Shown here in pieces: positions 17,386 through 26,196 of a DNA stretch of 64,000 bases; within the stretch, counting starts at the first letter, position 1; each line of letters starts with the position of its first letter. The stretch is taken from the NCBI GenBank assembly GCA_031425695.1, contig JANPJV010000047.1, positions 1 through 64,000 of the forward strand. The letters run 5' to 3'. The position numbers were made by a program, and so were the translations under genes. Source of the stretch: JANPJV01 sp031425695. Lineage in GTDB: Bacteria > Pseudomonadota > Gammaproteobacteria > Xanthomonadales > SZUA-5. The notes beneath the pieces were generated by a model. The model searched no databases. It saw only the letters and a list, made by a program, of their open reading frames with translations, and was not told where the DNA came from.

Positions 17386-18327
17386 TTACGCTGGTGCGCT
17401 TGCTGCCGGCGACGCCAGCGCAAAATCAAGCGCCGCGCACACCGCCGCCACCTGCGCCGCATTGCACTGTTCCGGGCTGGCGCGCGGGCTGTCCGGATAC
17501 ACCTCGGTGGTGGTCTTGTAGCAGGCATCAGTCAGGCCGGCGCACAGGCCGAGCGCCTTGAACGGATAGTGGATGACGCCCGGTGCCACCATCGGCGACC
17601 CGATCAGCGTACCGGCGGCATCCGCTTGCGCGATATGGGTCACCTCACCCACCGCCGCGATTACTGCCGCCTGGAACGCGGGCTGCGGTTGGACGCTGTC
17701 GTCGACCAGGTAGAAGCCATCCGGAATCTCGCCCGGCTCGAAAGGCTTGCCGTCGCGTGCCGCCAGGGCGGGACGAAACTCCGATTCATCCGTGTCGGTC
17801 GTCTCGTGCAGATCGATGTGCACCAGCACGCGCTGCCGGAACGGCGCCACCAGCCGCATCAGCGCCGCCGCTTCCGGCGCCGGGCTGTCCTCACGGAAGG
17901 AGCGGTTGGGATCGACGGCATCCTGATTCCAGCGTTGGATTCGCTCATAGGCCCACGGGCTCACGCACGGCGCCACCAGCAGGTTGACGCGTCCCTGGTA
18001 GCGTGCCGCCTCCGACTCGAGAAAGCGCAGCGCGCCATGCACGCCGCTCGTTTCGTAGCCGTGGACACCGCCGGTGACCAGCGCCACCGGCAGCTCTGCG
18101 CGCCAGTCGCGGCTCAGCAGTGCGAACAACGGGTAGGCCGAGCTGTGCCCTTCCAGGCGACCGTATTCGAGCACGTCGAAGCGCGTTGCCAGGCGCTCGA
18201 CGACGTTCACCACGTCGTCCTGATAGCTGCGCTGGCGCAACTGCCGCGCCTGCCACGCGGCCACTTCCGCCGCGCCCCAGGGCGCCCCGGCGCTGCCGAT
18301 GGAATAGAACGGGTGAGCTTCGGTCAT
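17386..18327 (-). CDS. M14 family zinc carboxypeptidase-like protein
   Basis: A 313-residue metallopeptidase-fold protein. Zinc ligands are seen in GGVHGYETSG (H89, E92) and HIDLHETTDTD (near 170-180); DPNRSF at 139-144 supplies the substrate-binding Asn-Arg. TTTEVYPD probably holds the catalytic Glu. No signal peptide, so cytoplasmic. The family includes carboxypeptidases and succinylglutamate desuccinylase-like enzymes; substrate cannot be set. The downstream kinase gene is 45 bases away, so co-transcription is likely. No clear ribosome-binding site. Confidence 0.85.
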   Translation of the reverse strand: MTEAHPFYSIGSAGAPWGAAEVAAWQARQLRQRSYQDDVVNVVERLATRFDVLEYGRLEGHSSAYPLFALLSRDWRAELPVALVTGGVHGYETSGVHGALRFLESEAARYQGRVNLLVAPCVSPWAYERIQRWNQDAVDPNRSFREDSPAPEAAALMRLVAPFRQRVLVHIDLHETTDTDESEFRPALAARDGKPFEPGEIPDGFYLVDDSVQPQPAFQAAVIAAVGEVTHIAQADAAGTLIGSPMVAPGVIHYPFKALGLCAGLTDACYKTTTEVYPDSPRASPEQCNAAQVAAVCAALDFALASPAASAPA

Positions 18328-18397
18328 GGGTCGCGCCAGGCTGGGAAGGGCGTGACTTTAGCACCGGCCAGCAATCGGAGATTCGGCATGGAGGAAA

Positions 18398-18778
18398 CTA
18401 GCGCTGGTGCTGCGGCAGCCCGTCTGCGATCTCGTAGTAGTCGCCTTTCTCGGAAACGAAGATGTGCATTTCGAGATGCGTGCCGGTGGGGTTTGCAAAC
18501 GCGCCCATGCCGACACCCATGATCGGATGGTGGATTGGATCCCAGAACAGCGCCGCGCCGCAGACCGAGCAGAAGCCACGCCGCACCTTCTCCGACGACT
18601 GATACCACGTGAGCCTGTCCGCGCCCTCGATGGTCAGATCCCCGCGGGCGACGTTGGTCGACACGAAGTAATGCCCCGACTGCTGGCGGCACTGTGTGCA
18701 ATGACAGGCATCTGGCGGCTTGAGCTCAGCATTGACGGTGAAGCGAACGGCTCCGCAGAGGCAGGATCCGGCATGCAT
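18398..18778 (-). CDS. GFA-family (CENP-V/GFA) zinc protein
   Basis: A 126-residue protein of the glutathione-dependent formaldehyde-activating family. Zinc Cys are seen in SCLCGAVRF, CHCTQCRQQSG and FCSVCGAALFW. The start ATG 18776-18778 has GAGGAG upstream on its strand; a longer frame to 18826 is not needed. Most members are not true GFA enzymes, so only the fold is claimed. It lies 57 bases downstream of the ABC transporter ATPase gene, possibly at the end of that operon. Confidence 0.85.
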   Translation of the reverse strand: MHAGSCLCGAVRFTVNAELKPPDACHCTQCRQQSGHYFVSTNVARGDLTIEGADRLTWYQSSEKVRRGFCSVCGAALFWDPIHHPIMGVGMGAFANPTGTHLEMHIFVSEKGDYYEIADGLPQHQR

Positions 18779-18835
18779 GGGTGGTCTCCTCGAATGATGG
18801 TTGGCCACGAATGGCTGCTCCCACACCAGCAGACG

Positions 18836-19597
18836 TCAGTTCACCTCCACCCCGAGCTCGCGCAGGATGGCTGCACGCAGTTCCTGGATCGGTGCGCTGG
18901 ACAGCTTGCGCGGATGCGGATGAGGCACGGCGAACGTGGTCTGGATGGTGGTCGGGCGGGCGGAGAGGACGATCACGCGGTTGGCGAGATGGATGGCCTC
19001 TTCGACGTCGTGGGTGATCAGCACCACAGTGTGGCGCTCTTTCTCGAGGATCCGCAAAAGCTCGTTGCGCATGCGCAGGTGCATCAACGCGTCGAGCGCC
19101 GAGAACGGCTCGTCCATGTACAGGATCTCAGGCTTGACCACGAGCGCACGGGCGAGCTCGACGCGCTTGAGCATGCCGCCCGAGAGCTCGTGCGGGTAGC
19201 GGTTCTCGAAGCCCTTGAGTCCGACCAGCGCGGCGTAGTGATCGGCCAGCTCGCGCTTCTCGGCGGGCGCATGGTCGGTCAGCCCGAACATCAGGTTCTG
19301 CTGCACGCTGAGCCACGGAAAAACCGAGCCTTGCTGCGAGATCAAGATCCCGTGCGCGCTCGGCTTGCGGACTACTGCGCCATCGATGCTGACGCTGCCC
19401 CGATCCGGCAGGTTGAAGCCGGCAATGATGTTCATCAGGGTCGACTTGCCGCAGCCCGATGGCCCGACGATGGCGACGGTTTCGCCATCGGCCACCTCGA
19501 AGCTGATGCGGTCGAGCACATGCAGCGATCCGTGCTCGGTCGCGAAGCTCTTGCTGATGCCGTCGACCTTGATTTTTGGGCCGCTGCTAGTGGGCAT
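18836..19597 (-). CDS. ABC transporter ATP-binding protein (NitT/TauT type)
   Basis: A 253-residue ATPase of the nitrate/sulfonate/taurine class (SsuB/TauB/NrtD-like). Walker A GPSGCGKST at 45-53, Q-loop SQQGSVFPWLSV, signature LSGGM at 138-142, Walker B ILYMDEP at 158-164, and the H-loop in LITHDVEEA. It overlaps the permease gene by 11 bases. It powers the permease encoded upstream; substrate unknown. Confidence 0.9.
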   Translation of the reverse strand: MPTSSGPKIKVDGISKSFATEHGSLHVLDRISFEVADGETVAIVGPSGCGKSTLMNIIAGFNLPDRGSVSIDGAVVRKPSAHGILISQQGSVFPWLSVQQNLMFGLTDHAPAEKRELADHYAALVGLKGFENRYPHELSGGMLKRVELARALVVKPEILYMDEPFSALDALMHLRMRNELLRILEKERHTVVLITHDVEEAIHLANRVIVLSARPTTIQTTFAVPHPHPRKLSSAPIQELRAAILRELGVEVN

Positions 19598-20345
19598 AGC
19601 GCCACCGCACGGCTTTCAAGCCTTCGAGCAAACGCATCAGTCCATCCAGTAACAGGCCGATCAAGCCGATGATGATCATCGCCGCGATGACGAGGTCGTA
19701 GCGATTGCCGGCGTTGCGCGAATCGATGATGAGATAGCCGAGACCCGAGCGCAGCGCGATCATTTCTGCCGCGACCACCACCAGCCACGCAACGCCGAGC
19801 CCGATGCGCATGCCGACGATGATCTGCGGCAGCACGGCGGGGATCACGACCTGGCGGAACAACGTTCTTTTCGAGACGCCGAAATTGGCGGCGGCGCGCA
19901 GATAGCGTTGCTCGATCGTGTGCACGCCCGCGGTGGTCTGCACGATCATCGGAAACACCGAGGCAACGAAGATCAGGAAGATCGGCGAGACGTTGCCGAC
20001 GCCGAACCAGAGGATCGCGATCGGAATCCAGGCAATCGGCGAAATCGGCCGCAGCATCTGGAAGATCGGGTTGAGCGTACGGTAGGCGCCCTTGACCCAG
20101 CCCATCCACAGGCCCAGCGGGACGGCGACCAGCACCGCCAGGCCAAAGCCGACGCCCACGCGAAACAGCGAAGCGCCGATGTGTTCCCAAAGGGTGCCAT
20201 CGCGGATCAGCTCGAGCGTGCCGGTGACGACCTGCAGGGGTGTCGGGAACACGACGCTGCGGGTGATCACGACGATCACCCACCAGGCCGCGATGACCAA
20301 GCCCATCACCGTGAGGGCGGGCAGGAATTCCTGCAAGCGTTTCAT
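19587..20345 (-). CDS. ABC transporter permease (NitT/TauT type)
   Basis: A 252-residue inner-membrane permease with about six helices. The BPD_transp_1 loop is near EMIALRSGLGYLIIDSRN, preceded by RAAANFGVSKRTLFRQVVIPAVLPQI, the EAA-like motif. ATG 20345 gives MKRLQEFLPALTV and overlaps the cupredoxin-like gene by four bases (ATGA), showing translational coupling. Works with the ATPase downstream and the binding protein at 21505. Confidence 0.9.
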   Translation of the reverse strand: MKRLQEFLPALTVMGLVIAAWWVIVVITRSVVFPTPLQVVTGTLELIRDGTLWEHIGASLFRVGVGFGLAVLVAVPLGLWMGWVKGAYRTLNPIFQMLRPISPIAWIPIAILWFGVGNVSPIFLIFVASVFPMIVQTTAGVHTIEQRYLRAAANFGVSKRTLFRQVVIPAVLPQIIVGMRIGLGVAWLVVVAAEMIALRSGLGYLIIDSRNAGNRYDLVIAAMIIIGLIGLLLDGLMRLLEGLKAVRWRYAH

Positions 20346-20755
20346 GCCAGCGCCCGCCAGAGCGCCAGCGCGCGCCAGCGCAGCCGGCCCAACGGTGAAT
20401 CCGGTTGCGGATGCACGACCACGGTCATCTGCCCGCTCGCATGCGCGGTGCACGCGAACTGGTAGCTCGAGGCCACTTCGAAAGGCAGGCTAAAACTCTG
20501 TCCGGGCATCAGCAGGGTTGGACCGAAGACTTGCGGCACATCATCCAGATTCTTGAGCAGCAACACATCCCGGATGGCGAGCGTGAGATGGATTTCTCCC
20601 GGCAGGATCTCGACCAGGTCACCGGCCGCACGCCGCGCATAGGTGCCCTTGGGGATCTCGAACAGCTCTTCGCGCGCCGGGAACGTGATCGGCGCGAAGG
20701 CGGCCCAGAGGAGGGAGGCTGTTCCAACGACGAGAACAGGCAGGCGGTATCTCAT
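20342..20755 (-). CDS. cupredoxin-like exported protein
   Basis: A 137-residue protein with an N-terminal hydrophobic segment (5-20, signal peptide or anchor). The C-terminal part resembles a type-1 copper domain: FACTAHASGQM gives C102-x2-H105-x4-M110, as in plastocyanin, preceded by LPFEVASSYQ. The first His ligand is expected in the DDVPxVFGP loop, but the residue is Gln (Q75). So copper affinity may be altered, or a different residue serves. It is translationally coupled to the ABC permease and lies 174 bases after the SCO gene. The coupling to a transporter suggests a role in metal capture or transfer. Confidence 0.75.
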   Translation of the reverse strand: MRYRLPVLVVGTASLLWAAFAPITFPAREELFEIPKGTYARRAAGDLVEILPGEIHLTLAIRDVLLLKNLDDVPQVFGPTLLMPGQSFSLPFEVASSYQFACTAHASGQMTVVVHPQPDSPLGRLRWRALALWRALA

Positions 20756-20929
20756 TCGGGCGGGGCACTCCCATCCTGAGGTAGCGCGGTTCTGTGCGCG
20801 CGTAGTGAGGGGGCTACGCGAAACGTTAAACGCGCCAGCGGCCGCGCCTTGCTACGTAGCGAGAGCCGGGCGCCTTGCGCTCGATCTGCTTCCGCGAAAA
20901 TCCAAACTGGCGGGCGCATAGGACCCGGC

Positions 20930-21499
20930 CTACTCGCTCAACAGCACCCGCACATCGTGCACATAGTCCTGTGGCTCGTGGCCGTAGGTCATCAGTGCGC
21001 GCAGCAGGCCTTTGCGATCAATCAGGTAGACGAACGAGGAGTGCGAGTAATCGCCGTCGGCGTTGGCGCGTTTCTCGGCGAGGATGCCGTATTCCTTGCG
21101 CACGGCTGCAAGCTCGGCCGGGCTGCCAGTGCCGCCGATGAAAGTCGGGTTGAAATGCCCGAGATACTGCTTGAGGCGCGCGGCGTCGTCGCGCTCGGGA
21201 TCGACCGTGATGTAGACCACCTGGAGTTCGCTCGCCTGCGCGCCCAGCTGCTTGTGCGCCTGCGCGAGCGTGTTCAGCGTGATCGGACAGACTTCCCTGC
21301 ACGAGCTGAAGCCAAAGCCGAGCAGCACCACTTTGCCGCGCAAGGCGGCGAGCGTCAGCGGCTCATCGTGCGAGCCCTGGAGCGTGAATGCCGGCGCCGC
21401 ACGAGGCGGCGTGAACACCCCGGACTTCAGCGCTTCCGCAGCGAGGAGGGGCGCGCTCAGAGCCAGAAAAACCGGGAGGAAAAAATGGAGCGCTCGCAT
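20930..21499 (-). CDS. SCO1/SenC family copper-chaperone-like protein
   Basis: A 189-residue thioredoxin-fold protein. Signal peptide 1-20 (LALSAPLLA). The copper/thiol motif is SSCREVCPI (C67, C71) and the third ligand is H153 in DYSHSSFVYLID. These three residues define SCO proteins, which load the CuA site of cytochrome oxidase or act as thiol reductants. ATG 21497-21499 is five bases after the stop of the substrate-binding protein gene. A larger open frame to 21958 lies in shadow of that gene and is rejected. Confidence 0.9.
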   Translation of the reverse strand: MRALHFFLPVFLALSAPLLAAEALKSGVFTPPRAAPAFTLQGSHDEPLTLAALRGKVVLLGFGFSSCREVCPITLNTLAQAHKQLGAQASELQVVYITVDPERDDAARLKQYLGHFNPTFIGGTGSPAELAAVRKEYGILAEKRANADGDYSHSSFVYLIDRKGLLRALMTYGHEPQDYVHDVRVLLSE

Positions 21500-21504
21500 C
21501 CGCG

Positions 21505-22518
21505 TCAAATCGCAATGACCGTCGCGCTGGCGCGGCGCACAAAGCTCTCGTCGACGTACTTTTCGTACGCGATCGGGTGCTTGATCGTCCCGGCCTCGAT
21601 CGAGAGCTGCATGAGCTCGTCGAACTCTTCGCGCAGCATGCGCAGATCGCCGTAGGTCACGCGGTCGGTCGGATTTTCCATCACGAACTTGAGGATCTTC
21701 GGATCCTGGTTGAAGAAGCGCCGCCCGGCAGCAATCGCGACCGCCTTGTCGCGATTGCCCTGCGCTTGGTCGAGCCAGACACCGGCGCCCTGGACGTGAT
21801 TGACCAGGTCCTGGATCAGCTCCGGATTCTCGGTAATCAGCTCTTCGCGCACGGTCAGCACGCAGCAGATGTAGTTGCGCCATTCGTCGCGGGTCATGCG
21901 CAGCGGGCGCGCGTAGCCGGCACTCTGCGCGGCGGCGCCGAAGGGTTCGCCGGTGCAATAGGCATCGACGGCATTCGCGTACAGCGCGGCTGGCATGTCG
22001 GGCGGCGGCATCTCGATGATCTCGATGTCGGCCGGCGTCATGCCGTCGCGCGCCAGCATCTTGCGCAGGAACAGGAAATCGACCGCGAAGCGGCTCGGGA
22101 TGGCAATGCGCTTGCCGGCCAGCTGCTTGAAATCCTGGTACGGCGATTCGGTGCGCACCATGATCACCGCGCCGGAACGATGCCCGAGCGAGACGATCTT
22201 GACCGGAATCTTGCTGTCCGCCAGGTCCATCACCATGGGCGCCAGCATGTAGCCGGCCTGGATGCGGCCGGTCATCAGCGATTCCTTGATCTCCGGCCAG
22301 CCGCTGAACTTGACGTACTCATAATTGAAGCGCGGCTGCCCGGCCGCGAGCGTGGCGTTGGCCGCTTCGCGCGCCTCGCACGCGACCGGCAAGGTGAGAT
22401 TGCAGGTCACCGGCAAGCCGCCGACCTGCAGCGGTTGGTCCTTCGAGCCCGCACAGCCCACGAGACTCCATGGCAGCGTCGCCGCCATCGCCGAGCCCAG
22501 CAACCGCCTGCGTGTCAT
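21505..22518 (-). CDS. ABC substrate-binding lipoprotein (NrtA/SsuA-like)
   Basis: A 337-residue periplasmic binding protein. The start ATG 22518 gives MTRRRLLGSAMAATLPWSLV, a twin-Arg-like signal ending in the lipobox LVGC, so it is probably a lipoprotein. The mature part has NitT/TauT-type features: GWPEIKESLMTGRIQAGYML and AGKRIAIPSRFAVDFLF. First gene of the operon SBP-SCO-cupredoxin-permease-ATPase. The ligand cannot be inferred; nitrate, sulfonate, pyrimidine precursors and metal chelates are all bound by members of this fold. Confidence 0.85.
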   Translation of the reverse strand: MTRRRLLGSAMAATLPWSLVGCAGSKDQPLQVGGLPVTCNLTLPVACEAREAANATLAAGQPRFNYEYVKFSGWPEIKESLMTGRIQAGYMLAPMVMDLADSKIPVKIVSLGHRSGAVIMVRTESPYQDFKQLAGKRIAIPSRFAVDFLFLRKMLARDGMTPADIEIIEMPPPDMPAALYANAVDAYCTGEPFGAAAQSAGYARPLRMTRDEWRNYICCVLTVREELITENPELIQDLVNHVQGAGVWLDQAQGNRDKAVAIAAGRRFFNQDPKILKFVMENPTDRVTYGDLRMLREEFDELMQLSIEAGTIKHPIAYEKYVDESFVRRASATVIAI

Positions 22519-22608
22519 TCCCAGCCCGACCACCGACCGCCCCCAATGATGTTCGGCGGGGATACTAACGTAGCCGGCCGTGTGGGCCGGGTTGCTCTCA
22601 CGCCAGCT

Positions 22609-22635
22609 CCCGCAGGGCGCTTCGCGCTCTGCGGG
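22609..22635 (-). terminator. hairpin between the secreted-protein gene and the ABC operon
   Basis: CCCGCAG at 22609-22615 pairs with CTGCGGG at 22629-22635, with GCGC/GCGC pairs continuing inside and a short TTC-type loop. On the minus strand it follows the stop of the secreted-protein gene (22678) and precedes the substrate-binding-protein gene. No strong T tract. Confidence 0.5.
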
Positions 22636-22677
22636 CTTGCGTGACAACGGCACAGACGTGGGTTTTTCGCTCCCAAA

Positions 22678-23409
22678 CTACCGCGAACTCGGGATCCGGA
22701 ATCGAACACTGAAGCCAGGATGCGAATTCACGGTGTCTACGAGGTCGCCGTAGCGAAGGCTCTTCGGAAGCAGGCTGTGAGTGACTGGAAACACGACCAC
22801 ATCCACCTGGCCGGTGGCAGGGCAGGACATCGTGACCACCAACCTCGCGTCCAACGGAGGCGCGGCCGGCAACAGTTCGATCTCGAAGTCCGCACACGGC
22901 GTGCTGGCATCGGTGGGCCGGGTGAAGGTCAGCGACTGGCTCGTTTCAACGAAGCCTTTGCCTCCGAACCATTCCTGCAACGTGAAGCGCACGCTGTTTT
23001 GCCCCGGGTTGATCGCCGCTCCGAGCGAAGCGGATTGAGTACCTGCCGCATTCGCCGTTTTCAATGACCAGAAAGGAACATGGTATGAGCCACCGCCCAA
23101 GCCGGTCGAAGTGATGATGAAGCGGAATCGAAGATCCGTGGTGACGAGGTCGCGAATGAACGCCGAAGCGAAGTTCATGGTGTCGGATCGTGGCCGGTCC
23201 ACCACCTCGACGTCGCAGTCGATGTCCCGGTCGCCTCCGGGGCCCGGCTCGACGCCGGCAGGCGCAGCGCCCGGGCCGACCCAATGGAAGCCCGAGTGGA
23301 GAAAGCTCGTGTAGGAACGTCCCGCCCGTTCCACGCCGCTGATATCGCATTCTTCCGCTTGAGCGGTGGCGGAGCAGCAGAAAATCAGCAGTGCGGCGGC
23401 GCGATTCAT
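22678..23409 (-). CDS. secreted hypothetical protein encoded with the kinase
   Basis: A 243-residue exported protein; signal peptide 1-18 (MNRAAALLIFCCSATAQA). The mature part is beta-rich with Cys in EECDISG, DIDCDVEV, TPCADFE and MSCPATG, suggesting two disulfides. It starts inside the kinase stop (ATGA, four-base overlap), so the two are translated together. The coupling suggests it is a partner or output of the kinase, for example a ligand for its extracytoplasmic TPR region. No known family recognised. Confidence 0.75.
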   Translation of the reverse strand: MNRAAALLIFCCSATAQAEECDISGVERAGRSYTSFLHSGFHWVGPGAAPAGVEPGPGGDRDIDCDVEVVDRPRSDTMNFASAFIRDLVTTDLRFRFIITSTGLGGGSYHVPFWSLKTANAAGTQSASLGAAINPGQNSVRFTLQEWFGGKGFVETSQSLTFTRPTDASTPCADFEIELLPAAPPLDARLVVTMSCPATGQVDVVVFPVTHSLLPKSLRYGDLVDTVNSHPGFSVRFRIPSSR

Positions 23410-25961
23410 GAGGTTTTTCCTGGGATGAGATTGAGGTTGCGTGCCAAGGTAAGCGCACGCGATTTTGGGGAAATCTTGGTAGTAGCGGGACCGAGCGCGG
23501 TAATGCGCGCACGGGCGGCGGCCACATTGCCGAGCCGTACATCTGCGATTGCGGCAATCAGCTCAGCTTCGGCGTGATTGGCGACCGAGTCAGCGATGCT
23601 GCGCTGGAAGATGGTGGTCGCGCGCGTGGCTGCAGCGAGCGCAGCCGTGTTTTCGTCGGCCAGCAGCAGCGCGAGCGCGCGCGTGCTCCACAGGAAGCCC
23701 ATCTGCCGGCTGTCCGGTGGCATGGCGCGTGGCCCGACTTCAACCGCGATCGCGGTCATGGCCAGTGCGCGCGCCAGGTCGAGGCGCTCAGTCAGTGCCG
23801 CGTCGCCGGCGTTGTGCGCAACCAGCGCGAGCATGGCGCTCTCGTCGCCATAGACGCGACGCGCACGCTCCACGCTCGCGGAGTACAGCACGCGCGCCGG
23901 CGCGAATTGGCCGTCGGCCTGCAAGGCGCGCGCGGTCAGCGATTCGGCCGCGACGTAAGCGCCATGTTCCTGGCCGTAAAGGCGTCCGGCCAGCTCGAGA
24001 TGACGCTGTGCGTAGCGCAGTGAGATATCGGCGTTGCCGCGGGCGCGCTCGATGCGTGTGGCCACCTTGAGCAGTTCGAGCCGATCCGGAGTCAGCGGCT
24101 CGGCCTCCGTGCGCGACAGCAGTTGGGCGACCAGCTCGGCAGCGCGATCGATCGAGCCGTCGTGTGCGGCCAGTTTGCTCGCATGGACGATCGCGGCCTC
24201 TTCAGTGAGCTCGGAGTCGGCGCCGAGCTCGGCCCGCGCGCGCTCGTGCAGCCGCGCCGCCAGCGGCAGCACCTCAACTTTGCCGAGAAAGGACTCGATG
24301 TCGATCAGCAGCAGGCCCAGGCGCACGCCCCATGCTGGATCAGCAAGCGCGGCATCGGAAGCACGCAAGCGCTCCACGATCGCCTTCGCCGCAACTCCAT
24401 CACCGTCGGAGAGGAGCGCGCCGGCGAGCCGGTAATTTCCGCGCAGCCGCTCGCCCTCAGTGCCCGCCGATGCGAGTGCCGATTCGGCCAGCGCGCGAGC
24501 ATCCTTCGCCATGCCAAGCGAGCTGTGGATTTCCGAGAGCGAGAGCAGCAAGGACGTACGCGCGCCCGGATCGAGATCCGCGCGTTGGTCGACCACGTGG
24601 CGCGCCTGGCGCAGCACATCGCGGGCGCTCAAGCGCTCGCCCTTGTTGCGGCTGGGATCGGCAGCCTCGAAGGCGTCGATCAGGATGGCGCTGGCGGCCT
24701 CGGCGCGGCTGCGCTCGCTGATGGCGATATTGCGCTGCTCGCGGTAGACGACCGCCGCGCCAACCGTGGTCAGCAACAGCGCCGCGGCAATGCTCGCGCT
24801 GAGCCGATGCCGGCGCAGGAAGCGCGCCAGCAGGTAGCCGCGCTGCGACTGCCGCAGGCTGATCGGCCGATGCGTGAGCACGCGCTCGATATCGTCGATC
24901 AGCGTGGCCGCCGAGGTGTAGCGGCGCTCGGGCTGCTTCTCCAGCGCATGCAGCACGACGCGATCGAGGTCACCCTTGAGTGCGCCGGCGGCGTACGCCA
25001 GGTCCGCCGTCAGCCGGGTGCTCGGCGCGGGCGGCAGCTCTTTGGCAATGCGCGCCCGCGCCGCTGCGAAATCGAGCCCTTCGAGCTCGAGCGGGCGACT
25101 GCCGGTCAGCAGCTCATAGAGCAGGCCGCCCAGCGCATACAGGTCGACCGACACGCCGTCGGCCTGGCCGTCCACCTGTTCGGGCGCCGCATGCAGCAAG
25201 CTCAGGAAGCGCGCTTGCGGTTCCTCGGCCGTGCCCACCTTCGCTTGCCCGAATTGTTCCTGTACCGGACCGGCAATGCCGAAATCGAGCAGCTTGGGCT
25301 CGCCTTCCGCATCCACCAGCACATTGCCGGGCTTGAGATCGCGATGCACGACCAGCTGCCGATGCGCGTAGTCGACCGCCGATGCGATCTTGATGAACAG
25401 CCTGAGGCGCGCCGCGAGCGGCATGCGCCGCTGATTGACGTAGTCGAGCAGGGGCGTCCCGGCGATGTACTCCATGGCCACGAACGGAGCGCCCTCGGCG
25501 GTCTCGCCGGCATCCACGAAGTGAGCAATGTGCGGGTGATTGAGCCGTGCCAGGATGCGGCGTTCGCGCTCGAAATGCGCGAGCAGGTCGCGTCGTCCGT
25601 GCGCGCCGCGGATGGTCTTGATGGCCACATCCTGTTCGACGCGGCCGTCCGCACGGCGGCCGAGGTAGACGCGGCCCATGCCGCCACTGCCGAGCAGCTT
25701 CTCGATGCGGAAGGCACCGATGCGGGTCCCTGGCGCGAGCTCCGGGTCGGCCAGGCGCGCCAGCATGTTGACGGCCGGCGCCGGATCAGGCGCCTGCTGG
25801 AGATCAGCTACGATCAGGCCTTCGACCATGGTCAGCAGCTCGGCATCGTCGCTGCAGCCCGACTGGAGCGCGGCGGCGCGCGGGGCTGGTGCCAGGTCGA
25901 TCACCTGGTCGAACAGCTGCTGCGCGCGCTGCCAACGGGCGGGGTCGTGGCGTGCGCTCAT
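23406..25961 (-). CDS. Ser/Thr protein kinase with C-terminal TPR region
   Basis: An 851-residue Hanks-type kinase. Glycine loop GSGGMG at 91-96, K115 in VAIKTI, HRDLKPGN at 206-213, DFG at 226-228; the activation segment has AAPEQ. A transmembrane helix at about 386-406 is followed by a long helical TPR-like region. ATG 25961 gives MSARHDPARWQRAQQLF, like the family; the frame to 26096 adds unlikely residues. Divergent from the ECF sigma gene across 235 bases and coupled to the secreted-protein gene. In related bacteria such kinases accompany this type of sigma factor and are thought to control it. Confidence 0.9.
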   Translation of the reverse strand: MSARHDPARWQRAQQLFDQVIDLAPAPRAAALQSGCSDDAELLTMVEGLIVADLQQAPDPAPAVNMLARLADPELAPGTRIGAFRIEKLLGSGGMGRVYLGRRADGRVEQDVAIKTIRGAHGRRDLLAHFERERRILARLNHPHIAHFVDAGETAEGAPFVAMEYIAGTPLLDYVNQRRMPLAARLRLFIKIASAVDYAHRQLVVHRDLKPGNVLVDAEGEPKLLDFGIAGPVQEQFGQAKVGTAEEPQARFLSLLHAAPEQVDGQADGVSVDLYALGGLLYELLTGSRPLELEGLDFAAARARIAKELPPAPSTRLTADLAYAAGALKGDLDRVVLHALEKQPERRYTSAATLIDDIERVLTHRPISLRQSQRGYLLARFLRRHRLSASIAAALLLTTVGAAVVYREQRNIAISERSRAEAASAILIDAFEAADPSRNKGERLSARDVLRQARHVVDQRADLDPGARTSLLLSLSEIHSSLGMAKDARALAESALASAGTEGERLRGNYRLAGALLSDGDGVAAKAIVERLRASDAALADPAWGVRLGLLLIDIESFLGKVEVLPLAARLHERARAELGADSELTEEAAIVHASKLAAHDGSIDRAAELVAQLLSRTEAEPLTPDRLELLKVATRIERARGNADISLRYAQRHLELAGRLYGQEHGAYVAAESLTARALQADGQFAPARVLYSASVERARRVYGDESAMLALVAHNAGDAALTERLDLARALAMTAIAVEVGPRAMPPDSRQMGFLWSTRALALLLADENTAALAAATRATTIFQRSIADSVANHAEAELIAAIADVRLGNVAAARARITALGPATTKISPKSRALTLARNLNLIPGKTS

Positions 25962-26196
25962 GCAACGATAGTCGACTGCGCGACGGGGCACAGGAAGAAA
26001 GGCGACATTGCCGAAAGCTCGCGCGTGGTCGGGCGAACGGCAAAAACGTCTGAGTGCGCCCTGAGGGGAGCGCAGTTTGCAGTTGGGTACATGCACACTA
26101 TCTTAACGCCGTGTGCACATCGCTGTTGCTCCAGCCGTCTGGTGCGCCCGACGAGCGGCGTTATGATTGAGCCACCCCTGACCGGATCTCGCCGTC

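Noticed and set aside
20930..21958. Extended SCO open frame of 342 residues
   Set aside because: The upstream part lies over the substrate-binding protein gene in another frame; the signal peptide at 21499 is the natural start.
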